Source: Syntrophobacterales bacterium
GTDB lineage: Bacteria > Desulfobacterota > Desulfobaccia > Desulfobaccales > 0-14-0-80-60-11
Direction: 5' to 3'
Length of the DNA stretch: 13,852 nucleotides
Assembly: GCA_023229795.1 (NCBI GenBank)
Contig: JALNYP010000084.1
Span: forward strand, 1 to 13,852
The notes below the pieces were generated by a model that had not been told where the DNA came from, did not search any database, and saw only the letters and a program-made list of their open reading frames with translations. The position numbers and the translations under genes were made by a program. Shown here one piece after another: positions 7,338 through 13,836 of this stretch (position 1 is its first letter; each line of letters begins with the position of its first letter).

Positions 7338-7711
7338 GTTTACAAAAGGCCCCTGTGGCACTTTCGGCCAGGCTTACCCTAATACCACCATAAGCACGCT
7401 CTTCAACTTTATCACTCCATTAAGAAAATATTTTTCAGCAACCGGCCTCACAGCCGTCAGATTTTATTGGGATTGCCCAAAGGTTTAATCCGATTGGAGT
7501 CGTCCCCAGGCAAGCCCGGGGTGCTGGAGGTCAAGCGCTCCATAAGCCTCAATCCTGAAAATTAGAGAATCGAGACCATAACGCGTAACTAAAATCGACA
7601 AGCAAGAAGCGCTTCGGGATCGAACCCAGGATGCAAGCTGCCATTCCTTTTTATTAAACTACGTTGATAAGACCTGGCGAATTAATTTTTATAATAATGA
7701 TTTAATAAAAC
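7338..7711. other. Intergenic region between the divergent efflux operon and PEP-CTERM gene
   Basis: I see no gene on either strand. The stretch holds a short palindrome GAAGCGCTTC (7606-7615), a tRNA T-arm-like GGGATCGAACCC (7616-7627) with no tRNA around it, and a very A/T-rich block (7681-7710). That block could act as an UP element for the promoter at 7712. Confidence 0.5.
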
Positions 7712-7739
7712 TTGACAGATGGATGAATTTGATTATAGC
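7712..7739 (+). promoter_or_regulatory. Sigma70-like promoter of the PEP-CTERM gene
   Basis: A perfect TTGACA (7712-7717) is followed after 16 nt by TATAGC (7734-7739). An A/T-rich stretch lies directly upstream. The start of transcription, near 7746, would be just ahead of the first conserved bases of the riboswitch candidate. Confidence 0.6.
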
Positions 7740-7745
7740 GTGGTC

Positions 7746-7827
7746 AAAGCAAAAGCTAAACCCGTCGCGAGGCGCGGACAGAAGTCGCGGTTTTTTTCTT
7801 CAGCTAAGGACAGCCGGGTTCCGGGAT
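7746..7827 (+). promoter_or_regulatory. GEMM-I-like (c-di-GMP or cGAMP) riboswitch candidate
   Basis: The leader holds, in order, the landmarks of the GEMM-I aptamer: AAACC (7758-7762); a stem CGTC/GGCG capped by a GNRA tetraloop GCGA (7767-7770); GGAC (7776-7779), then AAG and GCGG; CTAAGG (7804-7809); and the 3' block CAGCCGGGTT followed by CCG (7811-7823). Two hairpins can be drawn: P2, 7761-7777 with one bulge, and P3, CGG (7788-7790) with CCG (7814-7816) enclosing TTCTT/AAGGA. The copy is divergent: GACGCAAAGCC of the classical motif reads GACAGAAGTC, and one base is missing in GTTnCCG. The ligand cannot be told, because the base deciding c-di-GMP versus cGAMP lies where the alignment is ambiguous (7754-7757). 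Position right after a promoter and before a PEP-CTERM gene supports it. Confidence 0.62.
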
Positions 7828-7876
7828 GAAGAAGATTTGATAATTGATTGGCGTTCGCACAGGAGGTATAAGGATA

Positions 7877-8482
7877 ATGAGGAAATCAAACTTACTGTTA
7901 TTGCTGGGCATGTTGCTGATGTTTATGCTGTTGGCGGCTCCCGCCTCGGCATTCGTCGCTTGGGAATGGACCACGACGACGACTGCCAGTGGTAGCACAG
8001 TCTCGTTCAGCCTGGGGACTGAATTTACGGCGAATTCCAGCTTCACGGTTAACCAATTGGGATTTTTTGACTACCTTGGCGATGGCCTGACCGAGGGTCA
8101 TGATGTGGGAATTTACGACCTGGACCAAAACCTCTTAACTTCGACCACGGTAACCAATGCCGATCCGCTGGTCGGGCACTTCCGCTATCATGCCACCACC
8201 CCGGTTACCTTATTGGCGGGCCACACTTATCGCATTGCCGCAGTAACCGGGAATGAGCTCTTCACCTGGGCTCCAGAGGGGTACTTCACGGATCCCAACG
8301 TTACCTATGTGATAAGTGCATATACCGCCTCGGCCGTTTTAACCTACCCGAACGAGACTTTTTCTGGTGAAACAGGGTATTTTGGTCCGGACTTCCAGAC
8401 AGTCCCTGTCCCGCCCGCCACGTACCTCCTGGGCTCCGGCCTGCTGGGCCTGATCGGCTGGCGAAAGTTCAGGAAGGTTTAA
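7877..8482 (+). CDS. Exported PEP-CTERM-like (VPVPP) surface or matrix protein
   Basis: A 201-aa protein with a Sec signal peptide (MRKSNLLLLLGMLLMFMLLA, cleavage after APASA, residue 25). Its C-terminal sorting signal is VPVPP (176-180), a hydrophobic helix ATYLLGSGLLGLIGW and a basic end RKFRK. This is the variant PEP-CTERM tail processed by exosortase in many delta-proteobacteria. The middle is beta-rich and resembles the small domain common in PEP-CTERM proteins (TEFTANSSFTVNQLGFFDY, VGIYDLDQNLL, LLAGHTYRIAAV), probably a beta-sandwich. No Cys occurs. The ATG at 7877 is chosen over an upstream one at 7844 because AGGAGG (7861-7866) and AAGGA precede it and the signal peptide starts there. 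It stands alone between its promoter/riboswitch and a terminator; no exosortase is in the window. A role in biofilm or extracellular matrix is inferred from the family. Confidence 0.85.
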   Translation: MRKSNLLLLLGMLLMFMLLAAPASAFVAWEWTTTTTASGSTVSFSLGTEFTANSSFTVNQLGFFDYLGDGLTEGHDVGIYDLDQNLLTSTTVTNADPLVGHFRYHATTPVTLLAGHTYRIAAVTGNELFTWAPEGYFTDPNVTYVISAYTASAVLTYPNETFSGETGYFGPDFQTVPVPPATYLLGSGLLGLIGWRKFRKV

Positions 8483-8509
8483 CCAGTCATCACATTCGGC
8501 CACAAACCC

Positions 8510-8538
8510 AGGCAGGGTCAGCCATGGCCCTGCCTTTT
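8510..8538 (+). terminator. Intrinsic terminator after the PEP-CTERM gene
   Basis: AGGCAGGG (8510-8517) pairs with CCCTGCCT (8528-8535) around a 10-nt loop, followed by TTTTCT. It begins 28 nt after the stop codon. Confidence 0.75.
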
Positions 8539-8596
8539 CTGCGCCCGCTCATAAGTCTTATGGTTTTCAGAACATTCCTCCCCAAAGGAATCATTA

Positions 8597-8733
8597 ATAC
8601 CAAGTTGCGCCCCTAGAAGTCAGGAAACCCTTGACCTGTAGGGGCGCACCTGAGTGTGCGCCCTCAATCCCGGGCGGACACCTAGGTCCGCCCCTACGAG
8701 AGATAAATTACCTGTTTGATCGCATCTTGGTAT
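8597..8733. repeat. MITE-like repeat with nested hairpins
   Basis: The ends ATACCAAGTTGCG (8597-8609) and CGCATCTTGGTAT (8721-8733) are inverted copies with one mismatch, 137 bp end to end. Inside are several nested stems: TGCGCCCCTA (8606-8615) with TAGGGGCGCA (8639-8648); GGGCGCAC/GTGCGCCC (8642-8663); GGGCGGAC/GTCCGCCC (8672-8693); and an outer pair GTAGGGGCG (8638-8646) with CGCCCCTAC (8689-8697). It codes for nothing. It fits a non-autonomous transposable element or a REP-like element. No clear target-site duplication can be defined. The rest of the gap, 8734-8859, shows no gene and no clear terminator for the RNase J transcript. Confidence 0.65.
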
Positions 8734-8859
8734 AATCTCTTTTCTTCCCGGATAAAAGCCTGAAATTGAGATTCTGTCTTTGAGATCGGAATAGCCCGGC
8801 TGGATGCCAACAGTTATCGCCTTGGCGGCGGAGAAGCGGAATTAAAGCCGGGAGCTGGT

Positions 8860-10554
8860 CTACAACGTCAAAATCAGCGGCAGGATCATGGGGCGGCGCT
8901 CCAGGAGTTTGAAGAAGAACTTGCGCAGGGCCTTGCTCACCTGGGTCTGAATCTCCAGCCAGTCCTCGGTGGGCTCGTTCAAGGCCCGGAGCACGATCTC
9001 CTGGAAAATCTTGCGGGCCTGGTCCAACAGGGGGGCCTGCTCTTCTTCCAGGGTGAAGCCCCGGGTGATGAGGTCCGGCTCGGTGACGATCTTTCCGGCC
9101 ACGGGGTCCACCGCAGCGTAGGCGATTACCACGCCGTCCGCGGCCAGATGGCGGCGGTCCCGGAGCACGATGCGGCTGACGTCCCCCACCCCCTTGCCGT
9201 CCACGAAGACCCGGCCGGAGTCCACCCGCTCCTGAAAGCTCGCACCTCCGGCCTCGAACCGGATCTGGTCGCGGTCGTTGGCCAGGAGAATGCCGTCTTC
9301 GGGAATCCCTACGGCCCGGGCCAGGCGGGTGTGCTTGATGAGGTGGCGCATCTCGCCGTGAATCGGGATGAAGTACCGGGGCCGGGTGAGATTCAGAAGC
9401 AGCTTCAGTTCCTCCTGGGAGGCGTGCCCCGAGGCGTGGATGTCCGCCACCTCCTGGTACACCACTTCGGCCCCGAGGCGATACAGGTTATTGATCACCG
9501 TGGTGATCGCCCGTTCATTCCCCGGGATGAACTTGGAGGACAGGATGACCAGGTCGCCCCTCTGGATGCGGATCTGCTTGTGGGCCTCCAGCGCGATGCG
9601 GGCCAGGGCGCTCAAGGGCTCCCCCTGGCTGCCGGTGGTGACGATGATGGTCTTGGCGGGGGCCAGCCGTTCCAGGTCGCCTACGGTGATCTCGAGGCCG
9701 TCGGGGATGGTCAGATAGCCCAACTCCTTGGCCAGCCGGGTGTTGACCACCATGGACTTGCCGTTGAACAGCACCTGGCGCCCGAACTTGGCGGCAATAT
9801 TGACGATCTGCTGCAGCCGGTGGATGTGCGAGGCAAAGACCGCGATGATCACCCGGCCCTCGGCCTCCCGGATAAGGCCCTCCAGGGTGATGCCGATCTC
9901 GCGCTCCGAGAGGGTATAGCCGGGCCGCTCGGCATTGGTGGAATCCGACATCAGGGCCAGGACCCCGGCTTCGCCGTAGTGGGCGAACCGGTTCAGGTCC
10001 ATGGCCGTCCCGGTCACCGGGGTCTGGTCGATCTTGAAATCACCGGAATGGACGATCAGCCCCTGGGGGGTGCGGACCACAAAGCCCACGCCGTCCACGA
10101 TGGAATGGCACACCCGGATGAATTCAAATTCAAAGGGTCCCAGGGCCAGAAGTTCCCCGGGGACGATCTCCCGCAGGTCAGCCTCGTCCAGCAGGCCGTG
10201 TTCCCTGAGCTTCTCTTTGAGGAGGGCCAGGGTCAAGGGGGTGCCGTACACCGGCGTCGGAATTTCTTTGAGCAAAAAGGGCACCGCGCCGATATGATCC
10301 TCGTGCCCGTGGGTGAGGATCACGGCCGCAAGCTTGTCCCGGCGCTCCCTCAGGTAGGAAAAATCGGGGATGACAATGTCGATCCCCAGCATCTGGTCTT
10401 CCGGGAACATGAGGCCCGCGTCCACTACCACCAGGTGGTCGGCGGTCTCCAGGGTCATCATGTTCAGACCGATTTCCCCCAGGCCGCCCAGGAAGGTCAG
10501 GTCCACCCAATCAGGAATTGCGGCCTCCGGGGCCAAAGGGAAAGTCAGGGTCAT
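8860..10554 (-). CDS. rnj: Ribonuclease J
   Basis: Metallo-beta-lactamase/beta-CASP ribonuclease of 564 aa, the normal length, acting in the cytoplasm as a 5'-3' exonuclease and endonuclease in mRNA decay and rRNA maturation. Family motifs in order: FLGGLGEIGLNM (21-32), the zinc motif HGHEDH (82-87), HSGDFK (169-174), SDSTNAE (203-209), TGSQGEP (307-313), the beta-CASP motif ASGHAS (374-379) and PIHGEMRHL (397-405), then the C-terminal oligomerization domain. The start at 10554 lies 44 nt inside the upstream acyltransferase gene and has no good Shine-Dalgarno, so translation is probably coupled to that gene. A GTG at residue 17 is a possible later start. The C-terminus ends in an odd hydrophobic MILPLILTL. 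All catalytic motifs are intact. Confidence 0.95.
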   Translation of the reverse strand: MTLTFPLAPEAAIPDWVDLTFLGGLGEIGLNMMTLETADHLVVVDAGLMFPEDQMLGIDIVIPDFSYLRERRDKLAAVILTHGHEDHIGAVPFLLKEIPTPVYGTPLTLALLKEKLREHGLLDEADLREIVPGELLALGPFEFEFIRVCHSIVDGVGFVVRTPQGLIVHSGDFKIDQTPVTGTAMDLNRFAHYGEAGVLALMSDSTNAERPGYTLSEREIGITLEGLIREAEGRVIIAVFASHIHRLQQIVNIAAKFGRQVLFNGKSMVVNTRLAKELGYLTIPDGLEITVGDLERLAPAKTIIVTTGSQGEPLSALARIALEAHKQIRIQRGDLVILSSKFIPGNERAITTVINNLYRLGAEVVYQEVADIHASGHASQEELKLLLNLTRPRYFIPIHGEMRHLIKHTRLARAVGIPEDGILLANDRDQIRFEAGGASFQERVDSGRVFVDGKGVGDVSRIVLRDRRHLAADGVVIAYAAVDPVAGKIVTEPDLITRGFTLEEEQAPLLDQARKIFQEIVLRALNEPTEDWLEIQTQVSKALRKFFFKLLERRPMILPLILTL

Positions 10555-11263
10555 AGCGGGCGTCGATGGCCTGGCGCACGGCGGCCATCAGTTCCTCTTT
10601 GCGCTTCACCGCGCCGGGATTAATGGGGGGAGAAATGACCACCTTGATAGGCCCGGGGCGCATCCGGATGACCCCCGGGGGCTGGATGAACCGGGTGCCG
10701 CTGATGCTCACCGGGACGATGGGCTGTCCTGCCTTCATGGCCATGATAAACACCCCTTTCTTAAAGGGCAGGAGTTCCGGGCAGGTCGCCCGGGTGCCTT
10801 CGGGAAAGATAATCATGGACACGCCGCTCTTGACCACCGCGGTGGCGCGCTCAAGACTCTGAACCGCGGAGCGCAGGTTGTCCCGGTCCACCGAAATGGA
10901 GCCCATACGGCTTAAGGCCAGCCCTAGCACGGGGATGTGGAAGAGCGCTTTCTTGGCAACCCAGAGAAACCGGCCCGGCAGGACCGAGATCAAGACAAAA
11001 ATATCAAAGTTGGAGCGGTGATTGGCGGCAAAGACATAGGCCTGGCCGGGCGACAGATGCTCCAGGCCTTCCACCTGCACCGGAATGTGGGCGATCCTCA
11101 GGAGGTTCCGGCCCCACCACTGGCAGGCGCGGTGGATCATGGGACTGTTTTTGTCGATATAGGCCCAAAAAATGACCAGCATCCCGGCCCAGAAGGTCAG
11201 GATTACCAGCCAGAAATGGAACCACAGGCCCCAGGCCAGGGCTCTCTTCCCGTTTCCTTTCAT
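10511..11263 (-). CDS. plsC: 1-acyl-sn-glycerol-3-phosphate acyltransferase (PlsC family)
   Basis: A 250-aa membrane-bound acyltransferase that would add the second acyl chain to lysophosphatidic acid in phospholipid synthesis. An N-terminal membrane helix (about 11-34, with many Trp) is followed by the acyltransferase domain. Motif I is NHRSNFD (81-87, the catalytic NHxxxxD), the second block is WVAKKALFHIPVLG, motif III is FPEGTR (153-158), and motif IV is PIVPVSISG (181-189). AAGG about 7 nt before the ATG serves as ribosome binding site. It is the first gene of a two-gene transcript with RNase J. The substrate could also be a related lyso-lipid, since PlsC-like enzymes vary. The frame is intact. 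Confidence 0.9.
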   Translation of the reverse strand: MKGNGKRALAWGLWFHFWLVILTFWAGMLVIFWAYIDKNSPMIHRACQWWGRNLLRIAHIPVQVEGLEHLSPGQAYVFAANHRSNFDIFVLISVLPGRFLWVAKKALFHIPVLGLALSRMGSISVDRDNLRSAVQSLERATAVVKSGVSMIIFPEGTRATCPELLPFKKGVFIMAMKAGQPIVPVSISGTRFIQPPGVIRMRPGPIKVVISPPINPGAVKRKEELMAAVRQAIDARYDPDFPFGPGGRNS

Positions 11264-11299
11264 GTCGTTACCTTAACCCGGAAGAGCAAGACCCGTCAA

Positions 11300-11349
11300 C
11301 CCTTAGAGGGTAAGGGCGGCTGGCCGTAGGCCCGGTCCGATTAACCGGG
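11300..11349. promoter_or_regulatory. Two inverted repeats in the plsC-engB divergent region
   Basis: CCCTTA (11300-11305) pairs with TAAGGG (11311-11316), and CCCGGT (11331-11336) pairs with ACCGGG (11344-11349). Both lie between the divergent starts of plsC and engB. Neither has a T-run placing it as a terminator. They could be leader hairpins or operators. A TTGACG at 11299-11294 on the minus strand is a possible -35 for plsC, without a good -10. Confidence 0.3.
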
Positions 11350-11351
11350 TC

Positions 11352-11380
11352 TGGAATTTTGAGAGAAATCAGGCTATAAT
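11352..11380 (+). promoter_or_regulatory. Promoter candidate for engB
   Basis: A perfect TATAAT (11375-11380) is preceded at 17 nt by a weak TGGAAT (11352-11357). Transcription would start near 11387, leaving a leader of only about 20-27 nt before the ATG candidates. Confidence 0.45.
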
Positions 11381-11407
11381 AAACCATTGGAATTCAAACC
11401 GCCCCCT

Positions 11408-12016
11408 ATGCCCATGACCAGCCCGAAGATCCTCTCCGCTGAATTTAGTCTCAGCGTCCACGCGCCGGAACAATGTCCCGGGGACGCCCTTCCCGAAGTG
11501 GCCTTTCTGGGGCGCTCCAACGTGGGGAAGTCCTCTCTCATCAACACCCTGCTGAGCCGTAAGAAACTGGTGCGCACCAGTTCCAAGCCCGGCTGCACCC
11601 GGGCCCTTAATTTTTTCCTCATCAACCAGCACTGGTATTTCGTGGACCTCCCCGGTTTCGGCTACGCCGCGGTCTCCCGGGAACTCCAGGCCAGTTGGGG
11701 CCGGCTGGCCCTCGACTACCTGGGGGAGCGGCCGAATTTGGCCGCGGTGGTCTTTCTCCAGGACGGCCGCCGCCAGCCCGCCGCCGAGGAACTCTTTCTG
11801 TGGGAATTCCTCCAGGCCCAGGGGCGCCGGGTGATCCCGGTCCTGACCAAAGCTGATAAGCTGAAGCCGGCCGAGCGCCGCCGCCAAATGCAGCTTTTTA
11901 CCGGAGCCCTCACTTCCTTCGGCGTCACCGCCGGCGACGTCATTTGGTTTTCCTCCCTCACCAAAGAAGGCCGGGACCCCCTCTGGAACCGGATTCTGGC
12001 CTGCCTGGACACTTAG
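11408..12016 (+). CDS. engB: Ribosome biogenesis GTPase EngB (YsxC/YihA)
   Basis: Small TrmE-Era-like GTPase acting in assembly of the large ribosomal subunit in the cytoplasm. From the ATG at 11408 it is 202 aa, the normal length. The G motifs are complete: G1 GRSNVGKS (35-42), G2 Thr64 in SKPGCTR, G3 DLPGFGYA (80-87), G4 TKADK (147-151) and G5 FSS (181-183). The segment VVFLQDGRRQP (114-124) differs from the usual DxRHxP-like wording of the family but is not catalytic. The start is uncertain: ATGs at 11408 and 11414 and a TTG at 11387 are all in frame, and none has a Shine-Dalgarno. The family usually starts close to the KxxxAEF motif, which favours 11408 or 11414. It is transcribed divergently from plsC. 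Confidence 0.93.
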   Translation: MPMTSPKILSAEFSLSVHAPEQCPGDALPEVAFLGRSNVGKSSLINTLLSRKKLVRTSSKPGCTRALNFFLINQHWYFVDLPGFGYAAVSRELQASWGRLALDYLGERPNLAAVVFLQDGRRQPAAEELFLWEFLQAQGRRVIPVLTKADKLKPAERRRQMQLFTGALTSFGVTAGDVIWFSSLTKEGRDPLWNRILACLDT

Positions 12017-12067
12017 CCCGTAGAAAGTTTCCCCCAAGCCATTTCCAAACCCTATATTCTACAAAAT

Positions 12068-12139
12068 TGTCATTATGTGCGAAGCGAAGAATCTCGCATT
12101 TTTACATACTTGAGACCCTTCGCTTCGCTCAGGGTGACA
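12068..12139. repeat. Hairpin repeat of the TGTCA...GCGAAGCGAAG type
   Basis: Two inverted arms of about 26 bp share TGTCA, the exact 11-mer GCGAAGCGAAG (12079-12089, with CTTCGCTTCGC at 12118-12128) and TCTC, with about six mismatches. The centre is short and T-rich. It matches in wording a repeat common in several bacterial phyla (AGCGAAGCGAAGAATCT-like). It lies 52 nt past engB and could cap that transcript's 3' end. A poly-A follows on the plus strand. The rest of the 12017-12312 gap holds no gene I can support. Confidence 0.6.
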
Positions 12140-12312
12140 GAAAAAAACTAGTTTTGAAATGGGTTGCAGCATTATCTCTCACTACTATCCCGCGCCCCTT
12201 ATTCTTGGTTTAAGAACTCCTCCCGGGGCTTCGAAGGCCACTTCCCCCTTGCTTTTACTCCTACAATGATTAAAAATAACCAAAAGTCAGTCGGGACATG
12301 GAGGAGGAGGTT

Positions 12313-12615
12313 ATGCCCAAGCATCTGTTACTCCTGGTATTAGCCGGCTTGTTCCTGGGGTGCGCTACTAGCGGCCGCCCCTATAATACCGCGGCCATAA
12401 ATAACATCGAGATTGGCAAGACCACCCAAAATGAGGTGATCGCCATGTTGGGTCCGCCCTTGTCGGCAAGAACTCTTAATAATGGCATAAACATCTATGA
12501 TTATACCTATGCGGAAGCCCCGTTTTTTACGGAGGGATCTAATGTGGACAGCTTGCAGATCGAATTTTTTAAGGGGGTAGTGATCGATAAATACCAATGG
12601 CTGGCACGGAATTAG
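12313..12615 (+). CDS. Small lipoprotein, SmpA/OmlA (BamE)-like
   Basis: A 100-aa lipoprotein with hydrophobic signal HLLLLVLAGLFLGC; the lipobox LFLGC puts the lipidated Cys at residue 17. The mature part has the BamE/SmpA pattern: IEIGKTTQNEVIAMLGPPLSA (32-52), in which the G-x-T-x-x-x-V-x-x-x-L-G-x-P wording is typical, followed by beta-strands (NIYDYTYAEA, LQIEFFKGVVIDKY). The domain is a small alpha/beta sandwich found in BamE, which supports outer-membrane protein assembly, and in many other outer-membrane lipoproteins, so I do not assign bamE itself. I chose ATG 12313 because GAGGAGGAGG ends 2 nt before it. A start at 12298 would put that SD inside the gene and spoil the signal peptide. 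A single-gene unit is likely. Confidence 0.75.
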   Translation: MPKHLLLLVLAGLFLGCATSGRPYNTAAINNIEIGKTTQNEVIAMLGPPLSARTLNNGINIYDYTYAEAPFFTEGSNVDSLQIEFFKGVVIDKYQWLARN

Positions 12616-12650
12616 GTATCCCCGGATTGTTCAATCTTCTCTGATAGGCC

Positions 12651-12663
12651 GCTAACCGTTAGC
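12651..12663. repeat. 13-bp near-palindrome GCTAAC-C-GTTAGC
   Basis: Exact 6-bp arms around one base, between the BamE-like gene and msrAB. It cannot form a normal RNA hairpin (1-nt loop), so if it has a function it would be as a DNA site. The rest of 12616-12816 shows only a weak promoter-like CCCTTGCTTTT (12732-12742) and CATAAT (12760-12765). Confidence 0.3.
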
Positions 12664-12816
12664 AACGCAGCATCAGGCCCGGCACGCCGGCAGGCGCCGC
12701 AGATCGACCTCCCCCAATCTCTCCCGCCCCACCCTTGCTTTTGGAAAGATATGCTTTAACATAATAAAGTGTAGGATGTGAATCCATGTTTAGGTGCTTG
12801 ATTGAGGTTATACTCC

Positions 12817-13836
12817 ATGAAAACCGCATTTATGCTGATTCTGTTGGTGACCACCGGCTTTTTGGCCGTAGGGTTTGCTAAAAACCTCACAGATGATAAA
12901 CGGGGTGCAGCGATGTCCGAACCGGGAAAAAACTTACCGGCCGCGGTCCTGGCGGGGGGCTGCTTCTGGTGTGTGCAGGCGGATTTTGAAAAACTCCCCG
13001 GCGTCGTCCAGGTAATTTCCGGGTATAGCGGCGGCCGCGGTGAAAACCCCACTTATGAAAATTACGCGGATAAGGGCTATGTAGAAGCGGTCCGGGTGAC
13101 CTATGATCCGGCCAAGGTCTCTTACCAGCAGATCCTGGATTACTTCTGGAGGCACGTGGACCCCACGGATCCGGGGGGGCAATTCGTAGATCGAGGTCCG
13201 CAATACCGCAGCGTGATTTTTTACCACGGCGAGCAACAAAAACGCCTGGCCGAGGCCTCCAAGCAGGCCTTGGCGCAATCCGGCCATTTCAAAAAACCCA
13301 TCGTGACGGAAATTTTGCCGCTCACCAACTTCTACCCCGCGGAGGACTACCACCAGGATTATTCCCAAAAGAATCCGGTCCGTTATAAATACTATCGCTG
13401 GAATTCCGGCCGCGACCAGTTTCTCCAGAAGGCCTGGGGCGCAGGGCACGCCGCCGCTGCCGATCCTCCCGGTGATCCGAAATACACCAAACCCAGTGAT
13501 GCGGAACTGCGGCAGAAATTGACCCCCTTGCAATACAAGGTGACCCAGAAGGAAGGCACGGAGCCGGCCTTTCAGAATGAATACGCGGATAACAAAAGGG
13601 AAGGCATCTACGTGGATATCGTCTCGGGCGAGCCGCTGTTCAGTTCTCTCGACAAGTATGATTCCGGCACCGGCTGGCCGAGTTTTACCAAACCCCTGGA
13701 ACCCGGCGACATCGTCGAAAAAGAGGACCGCCACCTGTTCACCGTGCGCACTGAAGTCAGGAGCAAATACGCAAACTCCCACCTGGGACACGTCTTTAAA
13801 GACGGGCCGCCACCCACGGGTTTGCGCTATTCCTGA
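12817..13836 (+). pseudogene. msrAB: Exported MsrA-MsrB fusion, MsrB part frameshifted at the catalytic Cys
   Basis: Bifunctional peptide-methionine sulfoxide reductase, 339 aa as read. Signal peptide MKTAFMLILLVTTGFLAVGFA, so it acts outside the cytoplasm. MsrA domain about 42-209: catalytic GCFWC with Cys49, then GYSGG, VEAVRVTYDP and YHQDY; the C-terminal position often Cys is Ser (WNSGRDQF). MsrB domain about 231 onward: LTPLQYKVTQKEGTEPAF, GIYVDIVSGEPLFSS, SGTGWPSF, HLGHVFKDGPPPTGLRY. It lacks the zinc CxxC pairs, as in the non-zinc type. The frame ends in GLRYS-stop where the family has GLRYC-x-N-S-A. One extra G after 13831 would restore TGC CTG AAC TCC GCG GCG, read C-L-N-S-A-A, so a 1-nt deletion or sequencing error is likely. 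The MsrA part should be active. The start is ATG 12817, with GAGGT 8 nt upstream; a TTG at 12802 is weaker. If the break is an artefact, this is an intact gene running off the window. Confidence 0.8.

Noticed and set aside
7278..7361. Longer start for the outer-membrane channel at 7361
   Set aside because: The added residues precede the signal peptide and lie over the promoter candidate with its perfect TATAAT.
7601..7650. Possible tRNA or tRNA remnant on the minus strand (GGGTTCGATCCC at 7627-7616)
   Set aside because: The T-arm-like box has only three proper stem pairs, and no acceptor stem, D-arm or anticodon arm can be built around it.
9148..10623. 491-codon open frame on the plus strand across RNase J
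   Set aside because: RNase J on the other strand has every catalytic motif. The antisense product is rich in His, Gln, Asp and Gly without domains, as expected of a shadow in GC-rich DNA.
11369..12037. 222-codon open frame on the minus strand across engB
   Set aside because: EngB on the plus strand has all five G motifs in order; the antisense frame has no recognisable motif and no start signal.
12934..13791. 285-codon open frame on the minus strand across msrAB
   Set aside because: Shadow of a clear MsrA-MsrB gene; no domain, no ribosome site.
13834..13836. TGA at the end of msrAB read as selenocysteine
   Set aside because: Selenocysteine would replace the Cys itself, but the TGA is one codon later, and the residues after it in that frame (T-P-R-R) do not match MsrB. 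The +1 frame does match, so a frameshift explains it better.
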